DNA from: Idiomarina abyssalis
GTDB taxonomy: Bacteria; Pseudomonadota; Gammaproteobacteria; Enterobacterales; Alteromonadaceae
Length of the DNA: 64,000 nucleotides
Direction: 5' to 3'
NCBI RefSeq assembly: GCF_900116625.1
Contig: NZ_FPBE01000003.1
Coordinates: 62,001-126,000 of the forward strand
The first letter of the stretch is position 1; the number at the start of each line of letters is the position of its first letter. The position numbers and the translations under genes were made by a program. This document shows, piece after piece, positions 1 through 15,231 of the stretch. Under the pieces are notes generated by a model, which made no database searches, was not told the origin of the DNA, and saw only the letters and a list, made by a program, of their open reading frames with translations.

Positions 1-474
1 GACGAACGTGGGTTACATATGCCACACGAAGTCGCCTTTTTCATTGCCAAAAGATTACGCTCAAACGTACGTGAACTTGAAGGTGCACTGAACCGGGTTG
101 TCGCGAATGTTCAACTTACCGGCCGACCCATTACTATCGATTTTGTGCGCGAAGCACTGCGTGACCTAATTGCCGCTCAGGAAAAGTTGGTCACTATTGA
201 TAACATCCAAAAGACAGTCGCAGAATATTATAATATTAAGTTAGCTGACATTTTGTCTAAGCGCCGGAGTCGTTCCGTAGCGCGTCCACGACAGTTGGCC
301 ATGGCGTTGGCGAAAGAATTAACCAACCACAGTTTACCGGAAATTGGTGACGCTTTTGGCGGGCGTGACCACACGACGGTTTTACATGCTTGTCGAAAAA
401 TACAAGAATTAAAAGATGCGCAGAACGACATAAAAGAAGACTATAGAAATCTTATTCGAACGTTGTCGTCATAA
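1..474 (+). CDS. dnaA: Chromosomal replication initiator DnaA (3' part)
   Basis: The open frame enters from the left edge; the visible 157 residues are the end of the AAA+ lid region (the [10 protein letters not shown] motif) and the whole DNA-binding domain IV. Domain IV shows the basic [13 protein letters not shown] segment and the DnaA signature [11 protein letters not shown], which contact the DnaA box. The protein ends in NLIRTLSS, very close to the enterobacterial C-terminus. DnaA opens the origin and represses its own gene. It is first in a dnaA-dnaN-recF-gyrB run, with 30 bp to dnaN. An internal ATG at 19 is not the real start because the conserved sequence continues upstream of it. 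The promoter and probably oriC lie outside the window. Confidence 0.97.
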   Translation, partial: DERGLHMPHEVAFFIAKRLRSNVRELEGALNRVVANVQLTGRPITIDFVREALRDLIAAQEKLVTIDNIQKTVAEYYNIKLADILSKRRSRSVARPRQLAMALAKELTNHSLPEIGDAFGGRDHTTVLHACRKIQELKDAQNDIKEDYRNLIRTLSS

Positions 475-504
475 GGTATGTCGTTATAAACAGGGGACTC
501 AGTC

Positions 505-1608
505 ATGAAATTTTCAATTAACCGCGATGCTTTTCTCAAGCCACTGCAGGTTGTGAGTGGTGCTGTTGAAAGGCGGCATACGTTACCAATTTTGTCGAAT
601 TTGTTATTACAGGTAGATAACGGCCAGCTTAAATTGACCGGAACAGACCTGGAAGTTGAACTGGTCTCCTCGGTACCGCTGGAATCTGCAGATATGGATG
701 CAGCAGTTACTGTACCAGCTAAGAAACTTCTGGATATTGTTCGGAGCTTACCGGAAGGTTCAACAATTGAGTTCACTTCACAGGAAGACAGCGCAACCGT
801 TAAATCGGGTCGCAGTAAGTTTAAGCTCAGTACTCTGTCGTCGGACGACTTCCCAAATATCGATGACTGGAAAAGTGACATCCATTTGGTGACTGAGCAG
901 GCTATATTGAAGGACTTAATGGAGAAAACCCATTTCTCAATGGCGAACCAGGACGTCCGTTATTATTTAAATGGTATGTTGTTTGAAACGGATAATGGCA
1001 TGTTGCGCTCTGTTGCAACCGACGGTCACCGTTTGGCGATGAGCACTTGTGCTATAGACCAACCAGGCCTTGTACAACGACAGGTTATTGTTCCTCGTAA
1101 AGGGGTGGTTGAGTTACTTCGTCTGTTAGGCGACGACGATCAAGAAGTGTCGGTTTCTATCGGAAACAACCATATTCGCGTTGAAACACCAGAGCTGGTG
1201 TTTACCAGTAAATTGGTAGACGGCCGTTTCCCTGACTATCGTCGTGTTTTACCAAGTGGCGGTGATAAAGTTGTGGTCGCGCATCGTGATGCTTTACGTC
1301 AGTCTTTTGGCCGTGCTTCAATTTTATCAAATGAAAAATTTCGCGGTGTGCGCTTGAATTTAAGCAGTGGTGAGCTTTGTATTACTGCGACAAACCCTGA
1401 ACAAGAACAAGCGGAAGAAGTTATTGAAGTCGATTACCAAGGCGATGATCTTGAGATAGGCTTCAACGTTAGCTATTTGCTAGATGTCTTAAATAACATT
1501 GATGACGAACAGGTTTCTTTTACTCTGTCTGACTCAAACAGCAGTGCACTAATTGAACCTCAGCATGACGAGTCTTGCTGTTACGTTATTATGCCTATGC
1601 GTTTGTAA
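505..1608 (+). CDS. dnaN: DNA polymerase III sliding clamp, beta subunit
   Basis: 367 residues, the usual length for the beta clamp (366 in E. coli). It starts MKFSINRDAFLKPLQ and ends CCYVIMPMRL, the conserved tail that lines the hydrophobic cleft bound by polymerase and other clamp partners. Three repeated clamp folds make up the chain, and two subunits form the ring that tethers DNA polymerase III. A GGGGA Shine-Dalgarno sequence precedes the ATG. Gaps of 30 bp to dnaA and 13 bp to recF argue for one transcript. Nothing is unusual in the sequence. Confidence 0.98.
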   Translation: MKFSINRDAFLKPLQVVSGAVERRHTLPILSNLLLQVDNGQLKLTGTDLEVELVSSVPLESADMDAAVTVPAKKLLDIVRSLPEGSTIEFTSQEDSATVKSGRSKFKLSTLSSDDFPNIDDWKSDIHLVTEQAILKDLMEKTHFSMANQDVRYYLNGMLFETDNGMLRSVATDGHRLAMSTCAIDQPGLVQRQVIVPRKGVVELLRLLGDDDQEVSVSIGNNHIRVETPELVFTSKLVDGRFPDYRRVLPSGGDKVVVAHRDALRQSFGRASILSNEKFRGVRLNLSSGELCITATNPEQEQAEEVIEVDYQGDDLEIGFNVSYLLDVLNNIDDEQVSFTLSDSNSSALIEPQHDESCCYVIMPMRL

Positions 1609-1621
1609 CCCTGCCTTATAA

Positions 1622-2686
1622 ATGTTCATTGAGACATTGAATTTAAGCCACTTCAGAAATTTTTCGGAAGTGGCTTTGTCCCCCAGTCCTCAAATTAACC
1701 TAATTACCGGAGACAACGGTTCCGGTAAAACCAGCCTGCTTGAAGCTATTTATTTACTCGGTTTCGGTCGTTCTTTTCGTCCAGGTGGTTTTCGTCAGTT
1801 AATTAAAGAGGGTAATAGCGGCTTTACCGTATTTTGTCGCTCTAAAGATTACTCTATTGGCGTTCGACGCAGCGGTGATGGCGAGCAGTCGTTAAGATTG
1901 AATGGTGCGAATGTTCAGCGGATGTCAGATGTTGCCCGTTTAGTGCCGGTACAGTTGTTAACCCCTGAGTCTGTAGATATTCTTTTAGAGGGTCCTGGTC
2001 AGAGAAGACAGTTTATTGATTGGGGAGTGTTCCACGTGGAACATTCTTTTTATTCGGACTGGGTTGCTTACACCCAATTGCTTAAACAAAGAAACAGTTT
2101 ACTCAAACAACGCTCGCTTCCCGTGCGGGAAGACAAATACTGGAAAGAACAGTTGGCCTATTATGGTGAACGCATTAGTAAAAGTCGCGAAAAATACCTA
2201 GAAGAACTTAATGATTATATACAAGAACTAGCGAAATCTTTTCTCTCCGATGTTACAATGGAGGTTCGATTAAAATCGGGCTGGGATACTAGCCAAAGTT
2301 TATTTGACGCCTTAGAAAGCCATACAGAGAAAGATAAGAAATACGGCTTCACCTCAGTTGGGGCACATAAGGCAGATATCAAAGTGATAGCAGATGGTGT
2401 GGAAGTAAAGCATCGCTTATCTCGCGGGCAGCTAAAAACCGCGATAACCGCTTTGAAATTAGCGCAAGGGAAGCATTATCAAAAAATTAAAAAGAAACCC
2501 TGCATCTATTTGGTCGATGATTTAACGTCAGAGCTTGATTCAAGAAACCAGGCGTTACTTTGTCGTGAGTTAGAAAATCTAGACGCACAAGTGTTTATCA
2601 CCGCAATTACTGGAAAGCAGTTGTCGGATAAATTTCAAAAATCACCTCGAATGTTCCACGTGGAACATGGGGTAATAAACGAATGA
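1622..2686 (+). CDS. recF: DNA replication and repair ATPase RecF
   Basis: 354 residues, normal for RecF. An SMC/ABC-like head is visible: Walker A GDNGSGKT at residues 30-37, ABC signature LSRGQLK near residue 265, and Walker B IYLVDDLTSELD near residue 297. RecF loads RecA at single-strand gaps with RecO and RecR. Two parS palindromes are read through by this gene, giving the peptide FHVEH twice (residues 137-141 and 345-349); the second sits in the extreme C-terminus, which suggests the protein tolerates the DNA-level constraint there. The gene is 13 bp after dnaN and 15 bp before gyrB. Confidence 0.96.
   Translation: MFIETLNLSHFRNFSEVALSPSPQINLITGDNGSGKTSLLEAIYLLGFGRSFRPGGFRQLIKEGNSGFTVFCRSKDYSIGVRRSGDGEQSLRLNGANVQRMSDVARLVPVQLLTPESVDILLEGPGQRRQFIDWGVFHVEHSFYSDWVAYTQLLKQRNSLLKQRSLPVREDKYWKEQLAYYGERISKSREKYLEELNDYIQELAKSFLSDVTMEVRLKSGWDTSQSLFDALESHTEKDKKYGFTSVGAHKADIKVIADGVEVKHRLSRGQLKTAITALKLAQGKHYQKIKKKPCIYLVDDLTSELDSRNQALLCRELENLDAQVFITAITGKQLSDKFQKSPRMFHVEHGVINE
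2028..2043. promoter_or_regulatory. parS: parS site 1 (ParB-binding palindrome) inside recF
   Basis: Perfect 16-bp palindrome TGTTCCACGTGGAACA. It matches, from memory, the parS consensus of gamma-proteobacteria such as Pseudomonas. It encodes FHVEH in RecF. Centromere sites of ParABS are normally clustered close to dnaA/oriC, which fits this position. Confidence 0.88.
2651..2668. promoter_or_regulatory. parS: parS site 2 at the 3' end of recF
   Basis: Perfect 18-bp palindrome ATGTTCCACGTGGAACAT, the same core as site 1 and 623 bp from it. It encodes MFHVEH just before the RecF stop codon. Confidence 0.88.
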
Positions 2687-5119
<2,433 letters not shown>

Positions 5120-5146
5120 TTAATAGACATAAGAATGTCGGCATAA

Positions 5147-5181
5147 AAAAAGCCGGTTCATGCAAAATGAACCGGCTTTTT
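5147..5181. terminator. Bidirectional terminator between gyrB and glyS
   Basis: A 15-bp perfect stem AAAAAGCCGGTTCAT / ATGAACCGGCTTTTT closes a 5-nt GCAAA loop. A-tract and T-tract on either side let it stop transcription from both converging genes. Confidence 0.93.
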
Positions 5182-5198
5182 ATTTTTAAATCAAATGC

Positions 5199-7265
5199 TT
5201 ACTGAAGAAGAGATATGTCTGCTATTTCCAGGAACAACTGACGTAATCTGAACAGTAAGTTAAGTCGGTTCACACGAACTGTATCGTCTTCCGCATTAAC
5301 CATTACATGTTCGAAAAACGCATCGACAGGCTCTTTAAGCTCTGATAATTGTGTAAGGGCGTCACTATAATCACCGTTAGCAATAAGCGGCTTAATAGCG
5401 CTTTCAGTTTGCGTTACTAAACGATAAAGGGCTGTTTCGGACTCTTCTTGTAAAACAGACTCATCAACTTTTCCTGATATTTCTTCTTTAGACTTTGCGA
5501 GAATATTCCCAACGCGCTTATTGGCGGCTGCTAAACTTTCGGCAGAGTCCAGAGATTTAAATGACTGAACAGCCTTAACGCGTTGGTCGAAGTCGGTTGG
5601 CTTTGACGGCGATCGTGCCAGTACTGACTGAATAACATCAACCGAAATACCTTGATCCTGATACCAAGGGCGGAAGCGGCCAAGCAGGAATTCAAATACG
5701 TCGGCAGCTACTGTTTTATTGGATAGCTTGTCACCAAAGCCTTCTACTGAGGCTGTCAGTAACTCGTTTAAATCGAGTGCGAGATCGCGCTCCACCAGTG
5801 TACGTAATAAACCTAAAGCTGCGCGGCGAAGAGCAAAGGGGTCACGATCCCCTTTGGGTACCTGGCCAATACCAAATATTCCGACCAGCGTATCCAGTTT
5901 GTCGGCTAATGCGACGGCACAGGCCTCTTTGGTTTGAGGTAATTCATCACCGGAAAAGCGAGGCCAGTAGTGTTGCTCAATTGCCTGTGCGATAGTTTCA
6001 CTTTCACCGTCGTTAAGTGCATAGTGCTTACCCATAACACCTTGAGTTTCAGGAAACTCTGAAACCATATCGGATACCAGGTCAGCTTTGCACAGCAGGC
6101 CGGCTCTTTGTGAAGCTTTTACGTCAGCGTTTAACTGGTTGGCAATTTTACCGGCTAACACGGAAATGCGACGTGCTTTGTCACCAATACTTCCGAGTTG
6201 CTTCTGGAAAAGTACAGAATCCAGTGCTGAAAGGCGAGACTCCAGTGTCTTTTTCTTATCGGACTCAAAGAAAAACTGTGCATCCGCCAGGCGAGGGCGA
6301 ACAACCTTTTCATTACCTTTAACAATTTGTTGCGGGTCGCGACTTTCAATATTGGTGATGAAAATGAATTGAGATAATAAATTACCTTTGCCATCTTCAA
6401 CCGGGAAGTAACGCTGGTCGTCTTTCATGGTGACAATGAGAGGTTCCTTTGGCACAGCCAGAAAACCCTGATCGAAATTTGCGGTTAAAGCTACGGGCCA
6501 TTCCACCAGTGCAGCAACTTCCTCAACTAACTCGTCATCCTGAATAACCTGGCCGCCGAGTTCCAAAGCAAGACGTGAGATCTCCGATTGAATTGTCTCA
6601 ATACGCTCTTCGAAGTTAGCGGTTACTTTCGCTTGACGCAGCTTTTCAAGGTAGTTGTCGACATGATCAAGCTCAAAACCTTCAGGAGAATGAAAACGAT
6701 GACCCTGAATAAAACGAGCGCTCTTAGTTTCCAGAATTTCAGCTTCGATGAGCTCGCTACCCAGCATAACCGTCAGTGTATGAACCGGGCGAATGAACTG
6801 TGCGGTGCTGTCACCCCAGCGCATAGGCTTAGGAATAGGTAGTGTTTTAATGGCGGCTTCCAGCATACCCTGAACTAATTCAGCGAGCGCCTGGCCTTTT
6901 ACTGTTGCCTTATGCAGCAGCCATTCGCCCTTGTCTGTCTTTAGACGGTCAGCCTGCTCAACGGTAATACCATTAGAACGAGCCCAGCCTTCGGCGGCTT
7001 TTGTCGGATTACCTGAATCATCAAAAGCCACATTAACAGCGGGACCGCGTTTCTCTACTTCTTTATCCTGCTGCTCGGTCTCAACCTGTTTAACCAGGAC
7101 AGCTAACCGACGAGGAGTGGCATAAGCTTCAATACTATCAAAATTCAGCTCAGCGCTTTTTAAACCAGACTCAATACCCGACTTTAAGCTGTCGCGCAGT
7201 GACTTTAAGGCTTTTGGAGGAAGCTCTTCGGTACCTAGCTCAATTAATAAGTTTTCTTTTTGCAC
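5199..7265 (-). CDS. glyS: Glycyl-tRNA synthetase beta subunit
   Basis: 688 residues, essentially the E. coli length (689). It starts [20 protein letters not shown], the typical GlyS N-terminus, and ends in a helical anticodon-binding (DALR-type) region. With GlyQ it forms the alpha2beta2 bacterial glycyl-tRNA synthetase, in which beta binds tRNA. It follows glyQ by 13 bp on the minus strand, so the two are co-transcribed. Confidence 0.97.
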   Translation of the reverse strand: MQKENLLIELGTEELPPKALKSLRDSLKSGIESGLKSAELNFDSIEAYATPRRLAVLVKQVETEQQDKEVEKRGPAVNVAFDDSGNPTKAAEGWARSNGITVEQADRLKTDKGEWLLHKATVKGQALAELVQGMLEAAIKTLPIPKPMRWGDSTAQFIRPVHTLTVMLGSELIEAEILETKSARFIQGHRFHSPEGFELDHVDNYLEKLRQAKVTANFEERIETIQSEISRLALELGGQVIQDDELVEEVAALVEWPVALTANFDQGFLAVPKEPLIVTMKDDQRYFPVEDGKGNLLSQFIFITNIESRDPQQIVKGNEKVVRPRLADAQFFFESDKKKTLESRLSALDSVLFQKQLGSIGDKARRISVLAGKIANQLNADVKASQRAGLLCKADLVSDMVSEFPETQGVMGKHYALNDGESETIAQAIEQHYWPRFSGDELPQTKEACAVALADKLDTLVGIFGIGQVPKGDRDPFALRRAALGLLRTLVERDLALDLNELLTASVEGFGDKLSNKTVAADVFEFLLGRFRPWYQDQGISVDVIQSVLARSPSKPTDFDQRVKAVQSFKSLDSAESLAAANKRVGNILAKSKEEISGKVDESVLQEESETALYRLVTQTESAIKPLIANGDYSDALTQLSELKEPVDAFFEHVMVNAEDDTVRVNRLNLLFRLRQLFLEIADISLLQ

Positions 7266-7278
7266 GGCTTGGCTCTCC

Positions 7279-8199
7279 TTAGTTCGCTGCTGGGTTGTTT
7301 TTATTGTCGGCTAAAGGGAAGCCCAGAGCTTCGCGCGCCTGGTAATAAACTTCGGCAACGGCTTTTGCCATGGTTCTGACACGAAGTATGTAGCGCTGCC
7401 TTTCGGTCACAGAGATAGCATGCCGGGCATCCAGCAGGTTAAACGCGTGAGACGCTCGCATCACTTGCTCATACGCAGGCAAAGCCAAAGATTTTTCTAT
7501 GAGCAGTTCGCACTCTTTTTCACAGTCGTCGAAGCGACGGAAAAGCACATCAACGTCAGCGTATTCAAAGTTGTAAGTCGATTGCTCAACTTCATTCTGA
7601 TGAAAAACGTCGCGATACAAGATCTTACCGCGAGGGCCGTCGGTCCAGACCAGATCGTAGATGCTGTCCACACCCTGAATGTACATGGCCAAACGCTCCA
7701 GGCCGTAGGTAATTTCTCCGGCCACGGGACGGCACTCTAAACCACCGACTTGCTGGAAGTAAGTAAACTGAGTGACTTCCATACCATTGAGCCAAACTTC
7801 CCAGCCCAAGCCCCAGGCGCCCAGAGTAGGCGATTCCCAGTTGTCTTCTACAAAGCGTATGTCGTGAGTCAGTGTGTCAAAGCCAAGCATTTCTAAAGAG
7901 CCCAGGTAAAGTTCCTGAATGTCTTTAGGTGAAGGCTTCATAATGACCTGAAACTGATAGTAGTGCTGTAATCGGTTTGGGTTTTCGCCATAACGACCAT
8001 CAGTAGGACGGCGGCAGGGCTGAACATAAGCAAAACTGGCTGGCTCGGGGCCTAATGAGCGTAAAAACGTCATTGGGTGAAAAGTGCCTGCACCCACTTC
8101 CATATCTAATGGCTGAACCACGGCACAGCCTTGCTGAGCCCAGTAGTCCTGAAGAGCAAGAATAAGCCCCTGAAAGGTTTTCACATCGTATTTCGACAT
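7279..8199 (-). CDS. glyQ: Glycyl-tRNA synthetase alpha subunit
   Basis: 306 residues from the chosen start [21 protein letters not shown]. coli GlyQ has 303. The catalytic core residues of this class II synthetase are recognisable in [20 protein letters not shown] and in the [20 protein letters not shown] stretch. A longer open frame reaches 8358, but those 53 extra residues have no family counterpart, run into the divergent tag leader, and the ATG at 8199 has an AGAG just upstream. GlyQ activates glycine; GlyS supplies tRNA binding. Confidence 0.96.
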   Translation of the reverse strand: MSKYDVKTFQGLILALQDYWAQQGCAVVQPLDMEVGAGTFHPMTFLRSLGPEPASFAYVQPCRRPTDGRYGENPNRLQHYYQFQVIMKPSPKDIQELYLGSLEMLGFDTLTHDIRFVEDNWESPTLGAWGLGWEVWLNGMEVTQFTYFQQVGGLECRPVAGEITYGLERLAMYIQGVDSIYDLVWTDGPRGKILYRDVFHQNEVEQSTYNFEYADVDVLFRRFDDCEKECELLIEKSLALPAYEQVMRASHAFNLLDARHAISVTERQRYILRVRTMAKAVAEVYYQAREALGFPLADNKNNPAAN

Positions 8200-8292
8200 A
8201 CGCATTCTCTGCTTTTTTATTTGTGGTTGACCAATGGTCGAAAAATATGCGTAGATTATACCCTCTGACGCGCCTTGGTTATAGGGGAAGGC

Positions 8293-8892
8293 ATGACAAA
8301 TAATGAACCAGAACGTTGTTCCTGGTGTGAATCTGCTGACGATTACCGTGCGTATCACGACAATGTCTGGGGAAGGCCGGTACGTGACCCGATAGAACTC
8401 TTCGCCAAACTCTGTCTGGACGGGCAGCAGGCGGGTCTTAGCTGGTTAACCATATTGCGCAAACAAGCGGGCTACGAGAAAGCCTTTTTGGGTTTTGATC
8501 CGAAAGCTATTGTGGCAATGAGTGATGCCGATCGCGAACGGTTGTACAGCAACCGTGATATTATTCGTAGCAAGGCGAAAATTGACGCTATTTTCACCAA
8601 CGCCGAAGCCTTTTTAAAGTTAGAAGAGAAAGGTGTTAGATTTGAGCAATGGCTATGGGCGTTTGTTGGCGGCTCACCGATTATTAATGCGTATCGGACG
8701 CAAAGTGAGATTCCAACCGAAACTGAGGCTTCCCAAAGCATGGCAAAAGCGTTAAAAAAGGAAGGCTTTAAGTTTGTCGGGCCGACCATTTGCTATGCTT
8801 TTATGGAAGCAGTTGGTATGGTGAACGACCATGTTACCAGCTGTCATTGCTACCAGCCTGTTGCTGAGCAAATGAAACAGTTTACGTTGTAA
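8293..8892 (+). CDS. tag: DNA-3-methyladenine glycosylase I
   Basis: 199 residues. The Tag family zinc site is visible: Cys in ERCSW near residue 9, His in [11 protein letters not shown] near residue 22, and His/Cys in HVTSCHCY near the C-terminus. The [17 protein letters not shown] segment forms the base-recognition helix-hairpin-helix region. The enzyme removes 3-methyladenine from alkylated DNA. I chose the ATG at 8293 over a TTG at 8275 because AGGGGA lies just upstream. It is divergent from glyQ and one base from the next gene. Confidence 0.94.
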   Translation: MTNNEPERCSWCESADDYRAYHDNVWGRPVRDPIELFAKLCLDGQQAGLSWLTILRKQAGYEKAFLGFDPKAIVAMSDADRERLYSNRDIIRSKAKIDAIFTNAEAFLKLEEKGVRFEQWLWAFVGGSPIINAYRTQSEIPTETEASQSMAKALKKEGFKFVGPTICYAFMEAVGMVNDHVTSCHCYQPVAEQMKQFTL

Positions 8893-8908
8893 AATGAGCG
8901 AAGGACGA

Positions 8909-9400
8909 ATGATAGAAATTACACTTGCGGATTATAGTAACCCCAAACACCGTAATGCCGTTATAGCTATGTTGGATGCTTACGCTAAAGACCCAATGGG
9001 TGGTGGTGAAGGCATATCAGATGAAGTTAAAGAGAGTCTGATAGATGAAATGGCAAAAAGAGACCATGTCTTTTCTTTGCTGGCCTACGATGGTGACACC
9101 CCGGTTGGCGTTGCAAACTGTGTAGAAGGCTTCTCAACCTTCGCTGCAAAACCATTAATGAATATTCACGACATAGCCGTTATTCCTGAATACCGCGGTA
9201 AAGGCGTTGCGCGTAAACTGCTGGAAGAAGTGAAAACACTGGCAGAATTCCGTGGTTGCGTGAAGCTGACTCTAGAAGTTCTGGAAAACAATGACCGAGC
9301 TAAGCAAGCCTATAAAAACTTTGGTTTTGAACCTTACGAATTAGGTGAAGTGGGTCAGGCTGAGTTCTGGGAAATGTATTTAAATAAAGATAAAGCCTGA
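8909..9400 (+). CDS. GNAT family N-acetyltransferase
   Basis: 163 residues from MIEITLADYSN; a start at 8894 would add five residues, but GAAGGA sits right before 8909. The GNAT fold is shown by the acetyl-CoA loop VIPEYRGKGVARKLLEE and the following NDRAKQAYKNFGFEPYE strand-helix. The substrate is not predictable. It lies immediately after tag, so the two are probably co-transcribed. No lineage-specific name is justified. Confidence 0.85.
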   Translation: MIEITLADYSNPKHRNAVIAMLDAYAKDPMGGGEGISDEVKESLIDEMAKRDHVFSLLAYDGDTPVGVANCVEGFSTFAAKPLMNIHDIAVIPEYRGKGVARKLLEEVKTLAEFRGCVKLTLEVLENNDRAKQAYKNFGFEPYELGEVGQAEFWEMYLNKDKA

Positions 9401-9418
9401 TACTTGAATGTCAGGCTT

Positions 9419-9658
9419 TTAGTGGGCCTTTCTAACCCAGTAGCGGTAAGGCATCTCTTCGGTTTCAGAGCTCACTAATTCATGTTCCATAAATTCGCAA
9501 AAGCCCGGAATATCCCGGGTTGTTGCGGGATCATCCGCAATAATCAGCAATACCTCACCAACCTTCATTTTACGAATAGCCGCACGAACTAACATTACGG
9601 GCTCCGGGCATTTAAGGCCAAGGGTATCGAGTTCTTTGTCGCAGTTAATCTGGGTCAT
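9419..9658 (-). CDS. tusA: Sulfur carrier protein TusA
   Basis: 79 residues, the size of TusA (81 in E. coli). The defining [13 protein letters not shown] motif is at residues 13-25, with Cys17 as the persulfide-carrying residue. TusA passes sulfur from IscS toward tRNA 2-thiouridine synthesis. It reads away from fadA and is preceded by a hairpin-rich 136-bp gap. Its 3' end is 18 bp from the convergent acetyltransferase gene. Confidence 0.94.
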   Translation of the reverse strand: MTQINCDKELDTLGLKCPEPVMLVRAAIRKMKVGEVLLIIADDPATTRDIPGFCEFMEHELVSSETEEMPYRYWVRKAH

Positions 9659-9695
9659 GACTTCTTTAAAAGACGTTAGGTGAAATTGGCGAGTA

Positions 9696-9772
9696 GTTTA
9701 ACACTTTCGCGACTAAGAGGTGAGGGGCGAGCCTTCGCTCCCCCCTTCCTCAGAGCAGTTAAAGTGTTAAAC
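9696..9772. repeat. Nested palindromic element between fadA and tusA
   Basis: Outer arms GTTTAACACTTT (9696-9707) and AAAGTGTTAAAC (9761-9772) are perfect 12-bp inverted repeats. Inside lies a GC-rich GGGGCG/CGCTCC hairpin around 9723-9740. The right arm can also pair locally as AGAGCAGTT with AACCGCTCT. It lies downstream of fadA and upstream of tusA, both on the minus strand. It may be a fadBA terminator or a member of a dispersed repeat family. Confidence 0.6.
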
Positions 9773-9794
9773 CGCTCTAGTTTTGCTGTTTCTT

Positions 9795-13135
<3,341 letters not shown>

Positions 13136-13250
13136 CTTGGGTCTCCCACGACTTCCATTAATTTGTTGCTATAAAGAAACTGATTCTGCTATAGCTTTGG
13201 GTTAAGGTAGAGAGAGTTTGGCGCGAATACGCCAATTTTTCAACGGTTAT

Positions 13251-13267
13251 TTAAACATGCGTTTGAA
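13251..13267. promoter_or_regulatory. Possible PsrA/FadR-type operator between fadB and slt
   Basis: AAAC-ATGC-GTTT inverted half-sites with outer TT/GAA resemble the AAACnnnnGTTT boxes of the fatty-acid regulator PsrA. The site is 115 bp upstream of fadB and 4 bp before the slt ATG. A TTGGCG-CGAATA-CGCCAA hairpin followed by five T lies at 13218-13240. Both are suggestive only. Confidence 0.35.
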
Positions 13268-13270
13268 TTA

Positions 13271-15220
13271 ATGAAAAAGCAGTCGTTTATCATACGTTAC
13301 AGTGCGCCATTATTATTCGCGCTATCGCTGTTTAGTAGTGGTGCAGCCCAGTCTGAGCCTGTTGATAATGAACAACGGGAGCAGCAGCGTGAGCTATTCA
13401 AAAAAGCAGAATACGCCGCTAAGCGTGGTCGTCTGAATGAATATCGTCAGTTACTGCAGGAGCTGGAAGGGTATCCATTAGTTCCATATCTGGAGTTGGC
13501 GAGACTAGAACAGGTGGGCTACCTGGCTAATGAAGACCGGGTTTTGGCTTTTCTGGAAAAGTACGACAATACACCTCTCGACTGGCAGCTAAGGCAGCCC
13601 TGGCTTACTTACCTGGCAGGGCAAGAAGAGCATGCACGCTTTATTCGCGACTTTCGGCATCCGGGCACTTTGACTCACCGTTGCCAGTTTATTGAAGCGC
13701 AACGAGAAAAAGGTTTGGAAGACGGACCCTTCCGCCGACAGGTTGATGCTATTTGGGAACACGGTTTTTCGCTTCCTTCGGCCTGCGATCCCATTTTGAA
13801 GGAATGGGAAAATCTCAACGGGCGAACCGACGAAAAAATTTGGAACAGGGTGGAGTTGGCCGCTGAGCATGGTAACCCAACGTTACTGCCTTACCTCACA
13901 GGATTACTACCCGAGTTACAGCAATATCTGGGAGAGTTTTATCATAAAGTTCGGTATTCACCGGCGGCCATTGAAGACGGTTCCTGGTTTAAGGGACGTT
14001 ACCCTGAAAAAGAAGCCCAAATAACTGCTTTTGCACTGACAAAGCTTATTTGGCGAGATGAAGATATTGCTCTGCGCAGTTATAAAAAACTGAAGCCCGA
14101 GCTACCCTTTTCAGAGGCGCAGGAAGAACGCATAGCAGAAGAGTTTGCGGTTGCGCTAAGTTTGAAGTCTCATCCGGAAGCGCGCGTCTGGCATGACCGT
14201 GTTCCCGTTAATGCCCTAAATGAGCGAGTTCTTCAGTGGCGTTTAGCTATTTACCTTAAAGACAAAGATTACGAAGGCCTGCGTGATGCTATCCAAAGTC
14301 TCCCCGTTGCTATTCGGCAAGGGAATCAGTGGCGTTACTGGCTTGCGCGTACGCAGGAAATTACAGGGAATGCGTTAGTTGCTCAGCAACTCTACGAAGA
14401 TTTATCCGACGAACGCCATTATTACGGCTTTCTAGCCTCTGCAAGGTTACAGAAACCGGTTAGTCTTGAGCACGAAAAGCTTGAGGTGAGTGTGGTTCAG
14501 CTTGAACAGATTCGAAACCATCCGAGTGTCCAGCGTGCATACGAGCTTATTCAGCTTGAGCGCTGGGTGGACGCAAGGAGAGAGTGGAATCACTTATTAA
14601 CTCAACTTGATGGTGAAGAGCAAAAGGTCGCAGCGTATCTTGCCAGCGAGTGGGGGTGGCACGATCAAGCCATATGGACATTAGCGCAAATTGGTCATTT
14701 TGACGCCGTGGGCATTCGTTTCCCATTAGCTTATAAAGACATATTAGGAAGGGCATCACAGGCCGCAGGAATAGATGAAAACTGGGCTTTAGCCATTACC
14801 CGGCGAGAAAGCAACTTCCGGCATGATGCTTATTCCAGCGCGGGCGCCAGAGGCTTAATGCAAATACTGCCCGGCACCGCCAAACAACTGGATACCAAAA
14901 ACAACAGTTGGCGTCGTTTAAATGACCCGTCGGTCAATGTGCGATTAGGAACTCATTACTTGAGTCGCCTGAAACATCGGTTTGAGAATAACTGGCTATT
15001 AGCTACGGCAAGCTATAATGCAGGATACTACCGTGTGAGAGAGTGGCTACCGGAAGAGCCTGTTTATGCCGATGAGTGGGTTGAAACCATCCCTTACCAT
15101 GAAACCCGAGATTATGTAAAAGCGGTATTGAGTTACCAACAAATTTATAGGATGTTAGGTGGTAACGAGGATAATTTGTTTGAGCAAGTTGTTGATATGA
15201 CCATTGTTGAGACTGAATAA
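13271..15220 (+). CDS. slt: Soluble lytic murein transglycosylase
   Basis: 649 residues with an N-terminal signal peptide (MKKQSFIIRYSAPLLFALSLF, cleavage near residue 27). A long helical superhelix (U-domain) precedes the C-terminal lysozyme-like domain. Catalytic Glu513 lies in ITRRESNFRHDAYSS, followed by GARGLMQILPGTAKQL and ASYNAGYYRVREWL. The enzyme cuts peptidoglycan in the periplasm, forming 1,6-anhydromuropeptides. pepQ and yigZ follow closely, so the three are likely one transcript. The length equals that of E. coli Slt70. Confidence 0.94.
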   Translation: MKKQSFIIRYSAPLLFALSLFSSGAAQSEPVDNEQREQQRELFKKAEYAAKRGRLNEYRQLLQELEGYPLVPYLELARLEQVGYLANEDRVLAFLEKYDNTPLDWQLRQPWLTYLAGQEEHARFIRDFRHPGTLTHRCQFIEAQREKGLEDGPFRRQVDAIWEHGFSLPSACDPILKEWENLNGRTDEKIWNRVELAAEHGNPTLLPYLTGLLPELQQYLGEFYHKVRYSPAAIEDGSWFKGRYPEKEAQITAFALTKLIWRDEDIALRSYKKLKPELPFSEAQEERIAEEFAVALSLKSHPEARVWHDRVPVNALNERVLQWRLAIYLKDKDYEGLRDAIQSLPVAIRQGNQWRYWLARTQEITGNALVAQQLYEDLSDERHYYGFLASARLQKPVSLEHEKLEVSVVQLEQIRNHPSVQRAYELIQLERWVDARREWNHLLTQLDGEEQKVAAYLASEWGWHDQAIWTLAQIGHFDAVGIRFPLAYKDILGRASQAAGIDENWALAITRRESNFRHDAYSSAGARGLMQILPGTAKQLDTKNNSWRRLNDPSVNVRLGTHYLSRLKHRFENNWLLATASYNAGYYRVREWLPEEPVYADEWVETIPYHETRDYVKAVLSYQQIYRMLGGNEDNLFEQVVDMTIVETE

Positions 15221-15231
15221 GGCGATTCAAT

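Noticed and set aside
8200-8358. 53-residue N-terminal extension of GlyQ
   Set aside because: Not present in the family and overlaps the divergent tag leader; the ATG at 8199 fits family length.
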